This document shows, piece by piece, positions 10,601 through 25,600 of a stretch of 64,000 bases of DNA (positions are counted from its first letter, which is position 1; each line of letters opens with the position of its first letter). The position numbers and the translations under genes were made by a program. Below the pieces are notes generated by a model. It ran no database searches and had not been told where the DNA came from. It saw only the letters and a list, made by a program, of their open reading frames with translations. The stretch is from Plasmodium relictum (taxonomy: Eukaryota; Apicomplexa; Aconoidasida; Haemosporida; Plasmodiidae), in contig NC_041690.1 in NCBI RefSeq assembly GCF_900005765.1, positions 1,364,001-1,428,000 on the forward strand. Reading direction: 5' to 3'.

Positions 10601-13600
10601 TTCCAGAAGTTGAATGCCAACCTAATTTCCTAAATTTAGAACAAATAATCATAGATAAAGAATATTGCGAAAAAATTAAACTAATTAATAAATCCGAAAA
10701 TACTGATGCAAAATATGAATTAATTTTAGATAAACAAATAAATGATATATGTAATTTAGAAGCTTCAGAATACAAAGGAATAATAAATAGAAATGATTTT
10801 AAATATATAAACATTAGTATAAAAAGTAAAATAATAGGTTATTTACTTATAGTTATTAAAATTAAAATATCAGGTTATGAAGATCTTTTATTTTTAAATA
10901 TAAAAGCTTATTCCTCATGCCCTACTATAAAAATAATTCCTAGTATAATTGATTTTGAAAAATGTAATTGTTTAGAAGTAAAAGAAAAAACTATTGAAAT
11001 AAAAAATGAAAGCCCAATTAGCACTTTTATAAACTTGTCTAATGATTTATCAATCTTCAGCTATTCAGGAAATAATTTTTATATTCCACCAAATGAATCT
11101 ATTTTAGTTAATATGTATGCTAATTGTTTAGAAACAATAACATATAATGACATATTAAGGGTAAATGTTCACCGTAAAGATGATATTACTATACCAATAA
11201 AAGCTCAAGTAATTATTTATATTTTATATATTCATATATTTAGCATAATTTTATTCTTTTCTTTTCCTTTTTTTCTTTTAATAGCATGCTAAATTCATTT
11301 ATTTTATTTTTGGTGCATTATGAGTTTTTGTTATAATTTTCCTTTTAAAAATATTTATTCTAAATTTAAAATTGTATTAATAATTTATAAAAATATTTTT
11401 TTTATTTTATCTACATAAAATAAGTTTTAATAAATATTAAATATATTCATTTTAATTTATTCTCTCTATATATATGTATTTCTTATATTATCTATTATAC
11501 ATAGTTTTTTAAATACTCATTTATTATTATTTTATATATATTTGTCTTATTTAAAACCTTTTTTAGAAATAAAAATTTATTTGCTTTTATATAATTGACC
11601 ATAATTTATTCAGAAATTTATATCTGTATATTTTATAATTAATTTTTCAATTTTTTTTTTTTTCAGGGTATAGGATGCCCAATATTAATTAATGAATGTT
11701 CTATAGATTTTGAAGTAATTTACACAAATAAAAAATATTTCCATGAATTAATTATATTCAATAAAGGGATAAATGAAAGAAATATACATTTCCTTTTTGA
11801 ATCGGAAAAAAAAAGAAAAAAAAAAGAAGATCACATTGAAATTTTTAATGTTACACCTAAATCTTTATCTATAAAGGGAGGAAGTGAAACGGTATGTATT
11901 TTAAGCGCATTTAATACAAAAGAAGAAAAGCGCGAAGATGTTCTTTATGTCTATGAAGATTTAATAAATACAAAAAATTTATCTAAAAATTTTAAAAAAA
12001 TAAAAATATTATCAACTTTTGTTTATCCTGAAGTAGAAATTTGTGATATTTCAAAATTTGTGTATAATTTTTATGAAATAAATAAGGAAAAAGAGAAAAA
12101 GGAAGAAAAAGAAGAAGTCGGAGAAGAAAGGGAAGAAAAAGAAACGGTAGAAAGGACTAAATATATTAAAAATTTAAGCAAATTAATGCAAGAGGTTGAA
12201 GTAAAAAATTTAAAAAATGCAAATATAAAATTCACTTTATCTACAAAAGGCCCCTTTTTTGTTGAACCACAGGTAATAGAATTAAAAAGCAAAGAAAGAA
12301 AGAAAATTCCATTATTTTTTGATATAGATTTTATGAATAATAAAATAAATAAAATTTATCAAGAAAATTTATTAGTTAACTTTTTTGAAAACTCTAAAAG
12401 ACAAAAGTACGAATTAGTTGGAGAAACTATTTATCCTAATATTACTATGAGTAAAAATGTTATAGATTTTCAGTATATTTTAAAAAATTTATATACACAA
12501 GAAACATTAGAAATAAAAAATATATGTAATTTTAAAGTATATTTTAAATGGTATTTTGAAGAGAATTATATTAATAAAAATTTTAGTGAAGTTTTTAATA
12601 TAACTCCCAATAAGGGTTACTTACTACCCTTCGAAAAAAAAATAATTACTGTTACATATAATAGTATAAATGAAAATTATTACTGTATCAATAGTTTATG
12701 TGAAATTAAAAATGGTCCTGTTTATCCCTTGAAATTAATAGCTGGATATTCTGAAATTAAATACAGTATAAATAAGAAGGAATTAAATTATTGTGTTCAT
12801 TATAAATCAATTGGTGAAGATTTCTTAACTATACATAATACAGGAAAAATTAAATTATTTATTGAAATAATATATACTATTAAATTCCCCTCTTTGCTAT
12901 ATACAAATATAAATAACTTTTTTATTGATCCATATAATAGTAAAGATATTATTTTTTATTTTATACCAGGATTTCCTTTAAAAATGTCTGAGAATATTTT
13001 AATAAAAATTTGTAACTTTGAGGAAATTAAAATAAAACTTAATTCAAATAACTTTTGTAACATATTGCATTTAAATATTGATCGTGTTAACAATAATGAA
13101 ATTCATGATAAAAATAATTCCTCGCAAGATGAAATTCATTCTGAAACATCGTGTCAATTTATAGAGAAAGACGAAACTCAAAATGAAGATTTAAAAAATT
13201 TAGATAATTTAATTAATAATACTTTTCTATTTACTGATGAGAGTTCAATTTATGAAAATCAAAAAAAATTACTAATAAAAAAACTAAAAAAAATGTATTT
13301 AAATATTTTTTTATCAATCAAAAAAAACATTGAAGAAATACTATATATCTATTATTCAAATGGAAATAATAAAAAAAATTCCGAAATAGATGAACATGTT
13401 AACATAGATACAGCAATTGTAGAAATAGATGAAACAAATACATATTTTAATACAAGTAATGGTGAAGTAAATTCACATATAAACACAAAATATAAATATG
13501 AAATTATAAACATTTTAAAAAATTACTGTTCAAAAAATATAAAATGTATATTTTTTGTTGATTTATTAAAATCTTTAATACTGAATCAGAAAGATGATAA

Positions 13601-16600
13601 TTATATCTTACATATTTTTTCAAAGCTAAATAAATTAAGTAAAATTATTTATTTCTATATTTTTGTATGTCTATAAATAATATATATATCTATTTGTGAA
13701 ATAACATAATGCTTTTCAATACATAGTATATGGAATAAGTGATTTGTTTAAGAATGTATCTTATTATATTTTTTTATTAATTACATATTATATATATATA
13801 TGTATTTATGTATAATGTCATATCTTTGTTTTTTTTTCTTTTATTTTTTTCAGTGAATTTTGAAAATATATCGTGCTATAGTTATATAAATAATGAATAC
13901 ATTCTAAAATTTTTGAAGAGAATAGTTTTAGAAAGTAATATTGAATTAAAGATAGTTCAATTAAATATAGGAAATTTAATTATTAATGAAAAAAAAGAAA
14001 GTATAATTAATATAAAAAATGTAAGCAATGACAAAATTATATTAAATTTCAATATGAAAGAATCAGAAAATAAAGATATAATACTGATGTATGATAATAA
14101 TGAAATATGTAGAAATGATTCAATTAATTTAAAAATTATGATTCAAAAAAATTATACAGAAGAAAATAAATTTTTAGAAAAAATATTTTTATATTTAAAT
14201 GATAATAATTATTATACTATTAATGTAAAATTTAATTATATAATACCTGACATAATGCTTTATTATAGACAAATAAATTTTGAAAGAGTAGAAATAAAAA
14301 GATGTCTATGTAAAGTAAATAGATTAATAAATACAAAAAATGTAGATATTAAGTTTAAAATAAAAAACATAATATTTTATAATAAAAAATTAGAATATTA
14401 TCACTTAAAAAAAAAAACTCAAATCTTTATTGCACCTACTAAAGGGGTAATTAAAAATAATTCTTATTTAGATATCAAAATATTTTTTGAACCATCAAAT
14501 ATATATAAAAATGCAAAAATAAGAATTGAAATTTTTGTTTACCATTCTAATTTTATAAAGACCATTGATGTTTATTTAAATAGTACAAAAGATAATGTGT
14601 GTATAGATAAATGTGATATAATTATAAAACCGTTATTATTTAACAGTGGAGAAAAATATGAGATAATAAAAATAAATAATGTAAATAATTATTCTAAATA
14701 TTTGTATATATATAAATCAGATAATTATTATAACTACTTTGAAAGTTTTATATACGATCTTCTAATTATACATAAACATATTTATATAGAAAAAAATGAT
14801 GAAAAAGATTTTTTTTATGCAAATTTGATACCTTATTTAATTGATATATATAAAAAAAAAATTGAAGATATAAAGAATAAAGATGAAAAAGGTAAATATT
14901 TGAATGATGACTATAAAAATCTTCAAATAGAAAATAAAGAATATCACAAAAGAGAGTTTCAAACTCAGAATAATGAGAAAAATATAGAAAAATTTATTAA
15001 GATCAGTTATGATAATGTTAATGTGATAGGAAATGAAGAAAGAAATAATAAAAGTAATAAAATATATAAAGAAAAAGAAGAAAAAATAGAAAGAACAAAA
15101 AAGGATATTAATCCGTTAAGTGGTTTTATACCTCTAGAGAAATGTCATTCCAATGAATTAATTAAAGATGTAGAATACTCACAAAAAAATATAAAAATTT
15201 TACAAAATAAAATTAAAATTTTAGAGGAATTAAATAAGAAAAATGAATTTAAATATAATTATTTTGAGGAATATTTAAAAATGTCAAAAGTAAAAAAAAA
15301 AATAAAAGAAAATTATATTATAATTTGCCCTAAATACATTGGCCATAAAGAAATTGGTAGCTATTTATTTAAAAACAATATTGTGAATTTTTTAAAAAAG
15401 AAAAAAGAAAAGAAAGATTATAAATACGATAACTTTTTAACTGTAAATAAAATAATTCAATGGTGTAATGAATTAAATGATAAAGATAACTATCCCCATA
15501 TCGCAAAAAAAAATTTTATTCATTATTTAATTTATGAAAAGAATATTTACAACAAGAACAATTCTACTAAAAAAATACTGAAGTTGAGAAGAAATATAAA
15601 TGAAAATATTAAAGGTGAAGAAAAAATAAAAAATTCTGAATATGAAGAAGAAAATAGTTCAGATTATTACGTAAGCGAATTTTTAAATATAAATGGAAAA
15701 AAAAAAGAAAGCCTATTACATTCTTATAAGGATAAGGATAAAAGTTATAAAGAAAAAAAAAAAGATATACATGAAATTAAAAAAATTGACAATGTAGATA
15801 AAGATATAACAAATAAAAGTAAAGATAAGAATTTTACAAAGGAAAAAATAGAAGAAAACGAAAAAAATAAGAAATTCATAAATATATATAAAAATAAATT
15901 TAAAAAAAAATTAATTACAAGCCACATAAAATCTAAAATAGACAATAAGCATATAACGTATATCAATAAAAGAAAAAATATCAACATTAATAACAAAAAT
16001 AGTGAAATTAGTTGTGCATATGATAAAAAAACATTTTTTAATAAATACAATATGAAATATAAATTTGAATATCTAAATCACTTTTTTAATTTCTCTCTTT
16101 TAAATGATGAAGTATTTATGAATGATATAAGACTATTTTTAAAATTAACCGTGTCTGAAAAAAAAAAGAACAAAAGTGAAAATTCTATTAAAAAAAAAAA
16201 TTTTCTAAATTTATTCGAAAATATTCTAAAGAAAATTTTAGTATCTCCACTTTATATTAATGGTGTTGTATTTTTCTTTAAAAAGAATAATTATATAAAT
16301 CCAGAAAACTTTTTCAGTTCTTTCCTAAAAATGCATACTAATGAAAATATTTTTATAATACATTTAAATCCAATTGAAGAATATGAAAAATTTTTTAATA
16401 AAAAAAATTATATAGAAGGAAAAAAAGAAAATTTAATTTTAAGAAGCAACACAGAAAATATTACAACAGACGAAAAAAGCGATAAAAAAAGAAAAGAAGT
16501 AAATGATAAAAAGAAAAATGAAAAAAATGATAAAAAGAAAAGTGAAACAAATGATAAAAAGCAAAATGAATTATTTGATGTGCAAAGAATTAAATATTTT

Positions 16601-19600
16601 TATGAAAACTTATTAAAAACATTTCACAGAAAAATTGAAAAAAAATTAAATGAAAAAAAAAAAGTTGAAAAAATAATAGAATTATTAAATATAAATTTAA
16701 ATATAAACAGTGATGAAAATAATCTTTACTCCAATGATAGAAAAAAAAAAAAAGATATCAATATAGAAAATGAAAAGACAGTTTTAAAAAGACTAACTAA
16801 GGAAATAGAATATAAAGATGACAAAGAACAAATAGATAAATCACGTATTGATCTATCAGACAAAGATGGATTAGGAAACTATTTAGAAAAAAATGAAAAA
16901 TTAGAAGATATTAAAAATGATATTATTATTCATGAAAAAAATGTGAGTACCATAGAGTATTTTGAAGATAATGAAGCTAAAAAATCTAACCCTATACAAA
17001 ATTTATATGAAAAAATGAAAAACTTCAAAGAAAAATATATTTTAAATAAGCAAATAATCAATGAATTAAACATGGAATGTGCTAAAAGAAAGGAAAATAT
17101 TGACTATAAAATTATTAAATACAATAAAAAAGTAAATAAAATAAATAATTATATAAAAAATTCCAATTACGTAGATTATTTACCATTTTATAAGGAATTA
17201 AAAGAGACATTAAAAAATATTTTAGAAGGATATTTAAAAAAAAATATAAATTATTCTGATCAAGTGAATCATATTGAATTAGAAAATATCGTAACTTTAA
17301 AAAGTGATGAGGAAATTGAAAATAAAAAATTAGAAAACGAAAAAAAAATAAATTTCATAAAAAAAATAAATCTTGAACTTAGTGATAATTTTATTGAGAA
17401 AATATATGAAGAAATAGATGCAAGAACGTTAGATGAAGATGCTAAGAATAAGAAAAACAAAAAAAATAATGATACTAGTAATTATAATGAAGAGGAAAGT
17501 AATATAAAAACAGAACTTGATGAAATAAACACTATAAATAACATACAAGAAATTAAAAACAAAGTAGAAAAAATTACCAATGAAAACATATTACATGATA
17601 AAGATTATTCAGCTAGAAATTACAATGCAATTGATAATATTACTGGTATAAATATTAATAAAAAAGACGAAAATGTAAAAAGTATTATTGACAAAAATGA
17701 AGAATTACTAAAATACTTGAAACAAACTTCTGTTCAAATAACATTTATATTTTTTTTTATTAATGATGAATTATATTTTAGAAAAAAAAAAATTCTAAAT
17801 GAAATTTCAAAAAATATATATCAAAAATACTCTGACGTAAAAACATCTGCTTATTTTTTTGATATTCCCAAATCAAAAATTTATGATACTTTTAATCTAA
17901 AAAATTTAATTCAAAGAAAAAAAAATTTAGACAAATATGAAAACAATATTTATATTGATAATGAAAGAGGAACAAAAGAAGAAGAAGAAAAGAGAAAAGA
18001 GAAAGAAACGAAAACCATAGAAGATAAGGAGAAAGAATTATTTACAGTTTATGAAAAATTAAAAGAAATAAAAAAAGAAGAAAAGATAGAAACAGAAAAC
18101 GAGGCAATAATAATAAAAGGAAAAGAAAAAAAGGAAAAAGAAGAACAAAGAAATAAAGAAAAGGGAAATGAAAGAGAAAATGAAAAGGAAAAAAATATGA
18201 AAAAAGAAAAAGGTGAAGAAAAAAAAATAGAAAATGGTAAAGAAGAAAAAAAGAAAAAAAAAAAGGAAAAGGAAAAGGAAAAAGAGAAAGAAAAAGAAAA
18301 AGAAAAGGAAAAAGAAAAGGAAAAGGAAAAGGAAAAGGAAAAGGAAAAGGAAAAGGAAAAGGAAAAGGAAAAGGAAAAGGATAAAGAAAAGGAAAAGGAA
18401 AGGGAAAGAAATAAAGAAAAAGATGAAAAAGAGATAGAAGGTAAAGATAAAAAAAAAAAAAATAATGCAGAAAATAAAAACGAAAAAGAAAAGGAAAAGG
18501 AAAAGGAAAAGGAAAAGGAAAAGGAAAAAGAAAAAGAAAAAGAAAAGAATAAAAAGGAAAAGAAAAAAGAAAAGGAGAATAGAAAGGAAAAGAAAAAAGA
18601 AAAGGAGAATAGAAAGGAAAAGAAAAAAGAAAAGGAGAATAGAAAGGAAAAAGAAAAAAAAAAGGAAAGCAATAAAGAAAAATCAAAAGAAAAAGACGAT
18701 GAAAAAGAAAAAAAAAGAAAAAATAATGAAGAAAATAAAAACGAGAAGGAAAGGGACAGGGAAAATGGAAAGGAAAAGGAAAAAGAAAAATCTATATTAG
18801 ATGAAATAAAATACAGTGAAAATATCAGAAATGATGATGCATATGTAATAAAAGAATATATAAATAAGCACGCTAAATATGAAAAAGAGAATACAAAAGA
18901 AGAAATGATACAAAGCAATAAAATGAAAAGAAAAAAGAGAAGTATGAATGAAAAGGAAATCAAAGATGCTTATTATGAAGAATTAGAAAAAAGAAAATAT
19001 GAAATAAAAGATGAATATGATTATATGTTTTACAAATGTTATAATTCATATAATACAAATAAATTAATTGGAAATGTTAATATAGAAGATGATGATCGAA
19101 AATTAATTGAATTTTTACAAGTGGATACATATGATGATAAAGGGGATGTGATAAAGTATAAAAATATTACTCATTTTATGTTAGAAAAGAATAACTATAC
19201 AGAAATATATATAAAAATTAATACTTGTAAAATCATAAATATAAAAAAAAAAATATGCTTAATAGATATATTAGGAAATTATATTTTTTTAAATATTCAT
19301 ATTATAATTGATAAACCCAAAATATACTCTAACCCTTACTTCATATTTAACAATAATGTTTCACTATTTAATAAAGGTAACAACTTCATTTTATCTAAAA
19401 ATTTATATAGCTTTGATAAAGTTTTAATAGGAAAGAGTTTGAGTATCTTTAAGGATATAATAAATTCAGAATTAAAAGAAGAAAGTGAAGAATATGTTTC
19501 CTATTTTCTAAAAAAGTTTGAAGGTATACATTCACCTAAATATAAGACAAAAATATATAAAATAAAAAATATAAGTGCTTTAGAAAATAGTAAAACAGAA

Positions 19601-22600
19601 AAAGGTAAAACAAATAGTATTGACGTGATAAAAAATAAAGAAATTTTTAAACATTTATATAAGCATATTCAAGTTTTAAATTTATTTAATTCATCTTATT
19701 TTGATTGTTTCGTTGAACTATCTTTTGATAAGTTACAAAACTATGATGATGCTAAATCTTCAGAAATAAAAAGTGTTGATAATTTTCTAATATATAATGA
19801 CTTTTATGTATATCCTAATAAATTTGTTATTTTATCAAAAAAATGTCAAAAAATTATTATTCTATTTTTACCTAAAAATCCCTCTGTTTTTTTTGAAAAG
19901 CTATTGCTATTAATATATTCCATGAAAGATAAAATAAATGATAGAAACAGTAAAGAAGACATAATTAAAAAAAAAAATGAAACAGAAACAAATGATGAGA
20001 TATTCCAAAGAGAAATTTTATTTAATAATAATAATCTAGAGACATCAAATAAAGAAATTGACAATTATATATATGACATTTTTACTTTGTCTTTAAGAGG
20101 AGAAGGAATAAGGTGTTCTTTAAAAATTGATCAGAATTGCTTAAATTTTCATAAAATTCTTTTAAATACTATTCAGAAAAAAACAATAGAAATAAAAAAT
20201 GACAGTTATTGTGAAATTGTTTGGTATATTGATGCTAATGATTTAAAAGATAACTCTCTTAAAATAAATCCTGTAAAGGGAAATTTACAAATAAATGAAA
20301 AGAAAATAATAACCATTTGTATTAATACAAATAAAGTTGATGTAATAAAAAAAAAAATTAAAATTAATTATGTAGAAAAAAGCATAATTAAAAATGATGA
20401 AGGAAAAAATAATACTTATTTCACTTTTTTTGATATTGAAGCAGAAATATGTAAGTCTTTTGTTCAAATAAATTTCGAAATCCTAGATGAAAATAAAAGT
20501 GATAAATATGATGAATTAATTAAAAATTGTGTTGATGATACAAAAAAAATATTAAAAAATACAACTTCGTTAGATATTTTAAAAAGTAGAACAAAAGAAA
20601 AAGATACTCAATCTAATAACATGTATGATGTGATAGAAAAAGAAATTAACTTCATGTATGTACAAGTAAATGAAGTTAAAATTTGTTTATTTAAAATTAG
20701 AAATATAGGAAAAATTAAAATTTCATTTTATTTAGAATTAAATGATGATTATTTTTTAAATTTTGTAACCATTGATAAAGTAAATGATTCTATAAATTCA
20801 AACGAAACAAAACTAATAAAGTTAAAATTAAAATCATATAAAAAAATTAAGTTTCAAAATATTCCTTTATTTATACATATTTATGATGTTGATAATAATT
20901 ACATTCAATCTTATAAATATCTATGTAGTGTATTTTTTGATTATAATTATTTAAGAATTATACCTCCTATACTTAATTTTGATTCCGTTGAAATAAAAAA
21001 AGAAGAAACGAAATTTTTTAAAATAATTAATGAAGGGCATTTTGATTTTAAATATGAAATCAAATTAATAAAAAATAAAATAAAATATGTGAATAGTGAT
21101 AAATTATTAGAAGATAATAAAAGAGAAAATTATGAGGATAATAAAATACTTGAAATAAATCCTTTTGTTATTTTTCCTAGAAGCGGTTTAATAAAATCAA
21201 AAGAAGAACAAACAATTAGTGTTCTTTTTAATTCTTCAGAAGAAAAATATTACAAATATATTTATATCGTTGAGGTAGATAATCTTATGACAGATACAAA
21301 TGTAGTTAATAAATGTAAAAAATTAATAGGAAAAAAAGAAATAAGAAAACATAATGAATTAATTAAAATATTTGCATCATCAGTTACACCTCGAATTTCT
21401 TGTGATATAAAAAATATATTTGAAGAAGTTCTTGTATTAAAAAAAATGGACGATTATCGTGATTTTTTAGACTACTTTTTAAGCAAAAACAGTTATTATA
21501 ATATTGATGACAATACATTGTATTACAAATATTCTTATGTTAATAAATATATTAATGAACGAATTAAAATTACTAACACATCCGACGTAAATGTAAATGT
21601 TAAAATAGAAATTAGAGAAATAGATTTTTTAAGTCATAAACATAAAAAAAAAAAAGGAAAAGAAAGCGAACAAGAAATAACGAAGGAAAAGGAAAAAGAA
21701 AAAAGAAAAATAGAAAGTTTAGTTCAACAAAAATCGTCTATTAAATTTAATATGAAAATCCAAAATTATAATGAAGTAAAAAAAATAAGGAATTTTAGCG
21801 AAGATGATAATGATAATAATACTTTTATTATAACACGTTATCAGCATAAATATATTGACATATGTTTTTATTCTAGTCAAATAGTAGCTAAAAAATTTCT
21901 TGTAAACATTTATGTTGAAAGATCTCAAAATTTTTGTTTATGTTTTTCTTTCTATATAAATGTAGAATTCTTTTTGCCTTCTATTAATTTTACCATACCA
22001 CCTAGTTTATTAGATCAAAAATGTGAAAGTAAGGTTTTTGATTTAGGTGATATTCATGTAAATAGCGTAATTTCATTTAAAATAAAATTAAAGAATTTTT
22101 TCAAATATCCTGTCTTTATTAAAGTATTCTTTGAAAAAATGTATACTCTTTTTGAAAATATGCATAATAATGAAGTAAAAAAACAAATAAATAATAAGGA
22201 AAAATTTGAAAACAAATTAAATATTAATGAAGATATAGAAAAACATATAAAAGATAATAGAGAATTAAGTATCCAAATAAACGAAAACGAAAAACATAAA
22301 ACTCAGAAGAGTGATAATGAAAAAAAAAAATATAATAAATTAAAAAATAGAAAATTAACAAATGGAAATGTAAAAAGTAACACTATTGTAGATGAAAAAG
22401 ATACAGAAGATACTTTAGAAATGCATCATACAATTAATAATAATGAAATGCTTACTAGTAAACCATATACTGAAGAAAAAAAAAGTCTTTTTAATGTTTT
22501 AAATAACAATAATTTTTTTAATGATATTAGAGATAAAATACTATTAAAAAAAAAAAATAATATTATGTATTTTGACTATAAAAATATAAAAGATATTATA

Positions 22601-25600
22601 TATAAAGAAAAAGTAAAAAAAAAAAAATTTGAGTTCGGTTGTTTTCAGTATATCGGAAGTAACAGTTACATTTTAAGAGAAAATGATGTAGTATTCTTTA
22701 AGATAAAAATAAATAAAAAAAAGGTAGAAGATGAAATAAATAGAAGAAATATAAATGATCAATTAAATAAAAAAGACACTAGAGATGAAATAAATAAAAA
22801 AAATATAGAAGAGGATTCAAATAAAAAAACAGAAGACTATCTACAAAATACTAATGTTGAAGAAGAAATATATAAAAAAAATGATAAAGATGAATTAAAT
22901 AAAACAAATGTTGAAAGTGAGTTAGATAAAACAAAAAAAAAAAAAAAAAACAAATTAAATAAAAAAAAAAATGATAAAACTGTCTACGAAAATGTTGGGA
23001 AAAACGGGGGTACTGAACATGTTCAAATAAAAAAAGAAGTGCTAGGTAGCCTAAATATTGAAGTTTTAAATAATAATTACGAGTTTTATAATTTGAAATT
23101 TTTAGGAAATATAAAAGAATGCAAAAACTACTGGAATCTACAAATTTTAAAAAAGCAAATAAAAAATGTATATAAAAATAATTTTTATATTTTTAAAAAT
23201 CACGTAAATTTTGATATATTACCCATAAATTATAATAATTTATTTAAATTTTCCTATATAAATGAGAACAGTTACGACTTATATTTTAGTATAGAATTGG
23301 ATAAAAAAATAAAAAATTTTATTGATATTAATCCTTTGAATGGATTTGTACCATCTAATAGTTCTTTTTTATTTACTTTAAGAATTGAAATAAAGGAATC
23401 TATCAACTTAGTAAAGAAAAAAATACCATGTAGATTTTCCATGCACCCTATTAATAAAAAAAATTTCAAAATAAGTGATTCTCTAATACATGATGATGAC
23501 TTATACATAAGTTTAGAGTCAAGAGAAATAAAAGTTTCTTATAACAAAAAAAAAATTATTTTCAGAAATATTCCTTTTTTTAATTATTCAAAAAATAAAT
23601 TTCTCTTAGAAAATTTGTCAAATGCCAAATTATATGTTGAATTAAACATTATACCTAAGAATGATTTCGATGATATAACATCTGTTTATTCTTTTGAACC
23701 TTTTAAAGAAAATAATATTATTTCAATATTAAACGAGAAAAAAGGTGAGGCAAAAAATTTTAATTGCATATCTTTAGATAGTAAAGAAATAGAAAACATA
23801 AAAAGTAGCACACAAATATGTAATAAGATAAGAAAAAAAAATAAAAATGAAAATGATGATTTAATAGAAAATTCTAATAGAGAAAATGAAACGACAAAAG
23901 ACAATGAAAATAAACTAATTGATGAATTCTACTTAACTAAATATGATTTAAATTTGTCTGATTTTGATAATAATAATAATAATAATAATAGTAATAATAA
24001 TAATTTTGAAATTAATTTTAATGAGACCAACAAAAACATAGATAAAAACAAAATTATTAAAAAATATTTTACTATTAATGGAGGAAGTAGTAAATATATA
24101 AATATATATTGTTTTCATCACTTATATAAGAAAAAATTTCAATCTATGTTACTTATCAAAATAAAATATTATGATGAAATAAAAATACCCATTGAAATGG
24201 TTTTTGAAAATTATGAAAAAGAAGATATTTTTCTATTAACAAATTTTAAGCATAAGGAAATAGATGATAGCAAGGAAGCAAAAAAAACTGAAAAAAGGCA
24301 TCAAATATTGATAATTAGCAGAGGTATTTTAAATAAAATAAATTATAAAATATATTTGTTGAGCATTTCAAATAGGGACTTTGAATATTTTTTTGAAAAA
24401 TCTAATGAAATATGTAAAACAGAAAGCACATCTCTTCTAAATGACTATGGAAAAAATAATACTGGAAATAGTAATAACGCCATTGATTGTGTAAATTATA
24501 AGGGTTTTATTAAGGAAAATAATTTTTCTATTATTAAATTTCTTTTCAATTCTTTTAATTCTCTAACGTATATAGGCAATTATAATTTTTACATAAATAA
24601 TAAAAAGAAAGAAAATGTAGAATTCCAATTAAGAGTAATTGAACCACTTATATTTTTTAATACCTCTTTTATACATATAAATAATTTAATATTAGGAAAA
24701 AGCTATTGTTTTGTTTTTTATCTAATTAATTTTGATTTAATGCATATAAATTTTGAATTTGATAAAAATTCTTATAATTCTTTTAATAGTAAAAAGGAAG
24801 TAATCAAAATAGTCCCATCTAAAGGAACTGTAAAATCTTGTTATAAAAAAAATAGATACATTTATAAGTATATAAATAAATCTATACATGATGAAAATTT
24901 AAGGAAAAATATTAGCATGAATAAAGTAGATACATTAGGATACGCTTCTCCTTCTTCTCTAGCGGAAAATTCCACAAAATATCATTCTTGTGAAAGTAAA
25001 TTTAGCGATAATATGTCATATGACAATTTTCAGAACACTTTAATACAAAAAAAAAATAATAAAAAAAACAAAATTAACTCCTATTATTCAAATGATTTAA
25101 ATAATATAATAAATTCCTTGAGTGATGGTTCTATTTATTCTTCACCAAAAACACCTTTGTCCTTATCATCAGGTTCTGATTTTAGTTCTAATAAAAATAA
25201 TATAGAAAAGAAAAAAAATAATAATATAATATACAAAGATTACAAAGAAAATACTGATAGTATTTCAGAGAAATATGTAGATACTTCATGTTCATTTGAT
25301 AGTGAATCATCAACGAATACATTAAAAAAAAATGAGAAAGTAAATAATAGAAAAAATAAAAAAAAATTTCTAATAAATTATTATTTAAAAAATATATGGA
25401 AAATAAATAAGGATAAGTTTAAAAGGGAAATTAGACATTTTATTGGAAAAGGTAAAAGTCAAAAAATAAAATTATACTTTAAACCATATCTTGAACAATT
25501 TTATAATTTTAGCATATTATGCAAAATTAATGGGAAAGAAGAACCATTGAAAATAAATTTTAAAACGCAAGTTAGTAAAATTAATATTAATTGTTATATA

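Noticed and set aside
18042-18963. Long minus-strand open frames (214 and 304 codons) of Phe/Ser/Pro/Leu only
   Set aside because: They are the complement of the Lys/Glu repeat in HYDIN; purine-only code leaves the other strand without stops. No domain or sensible composition.
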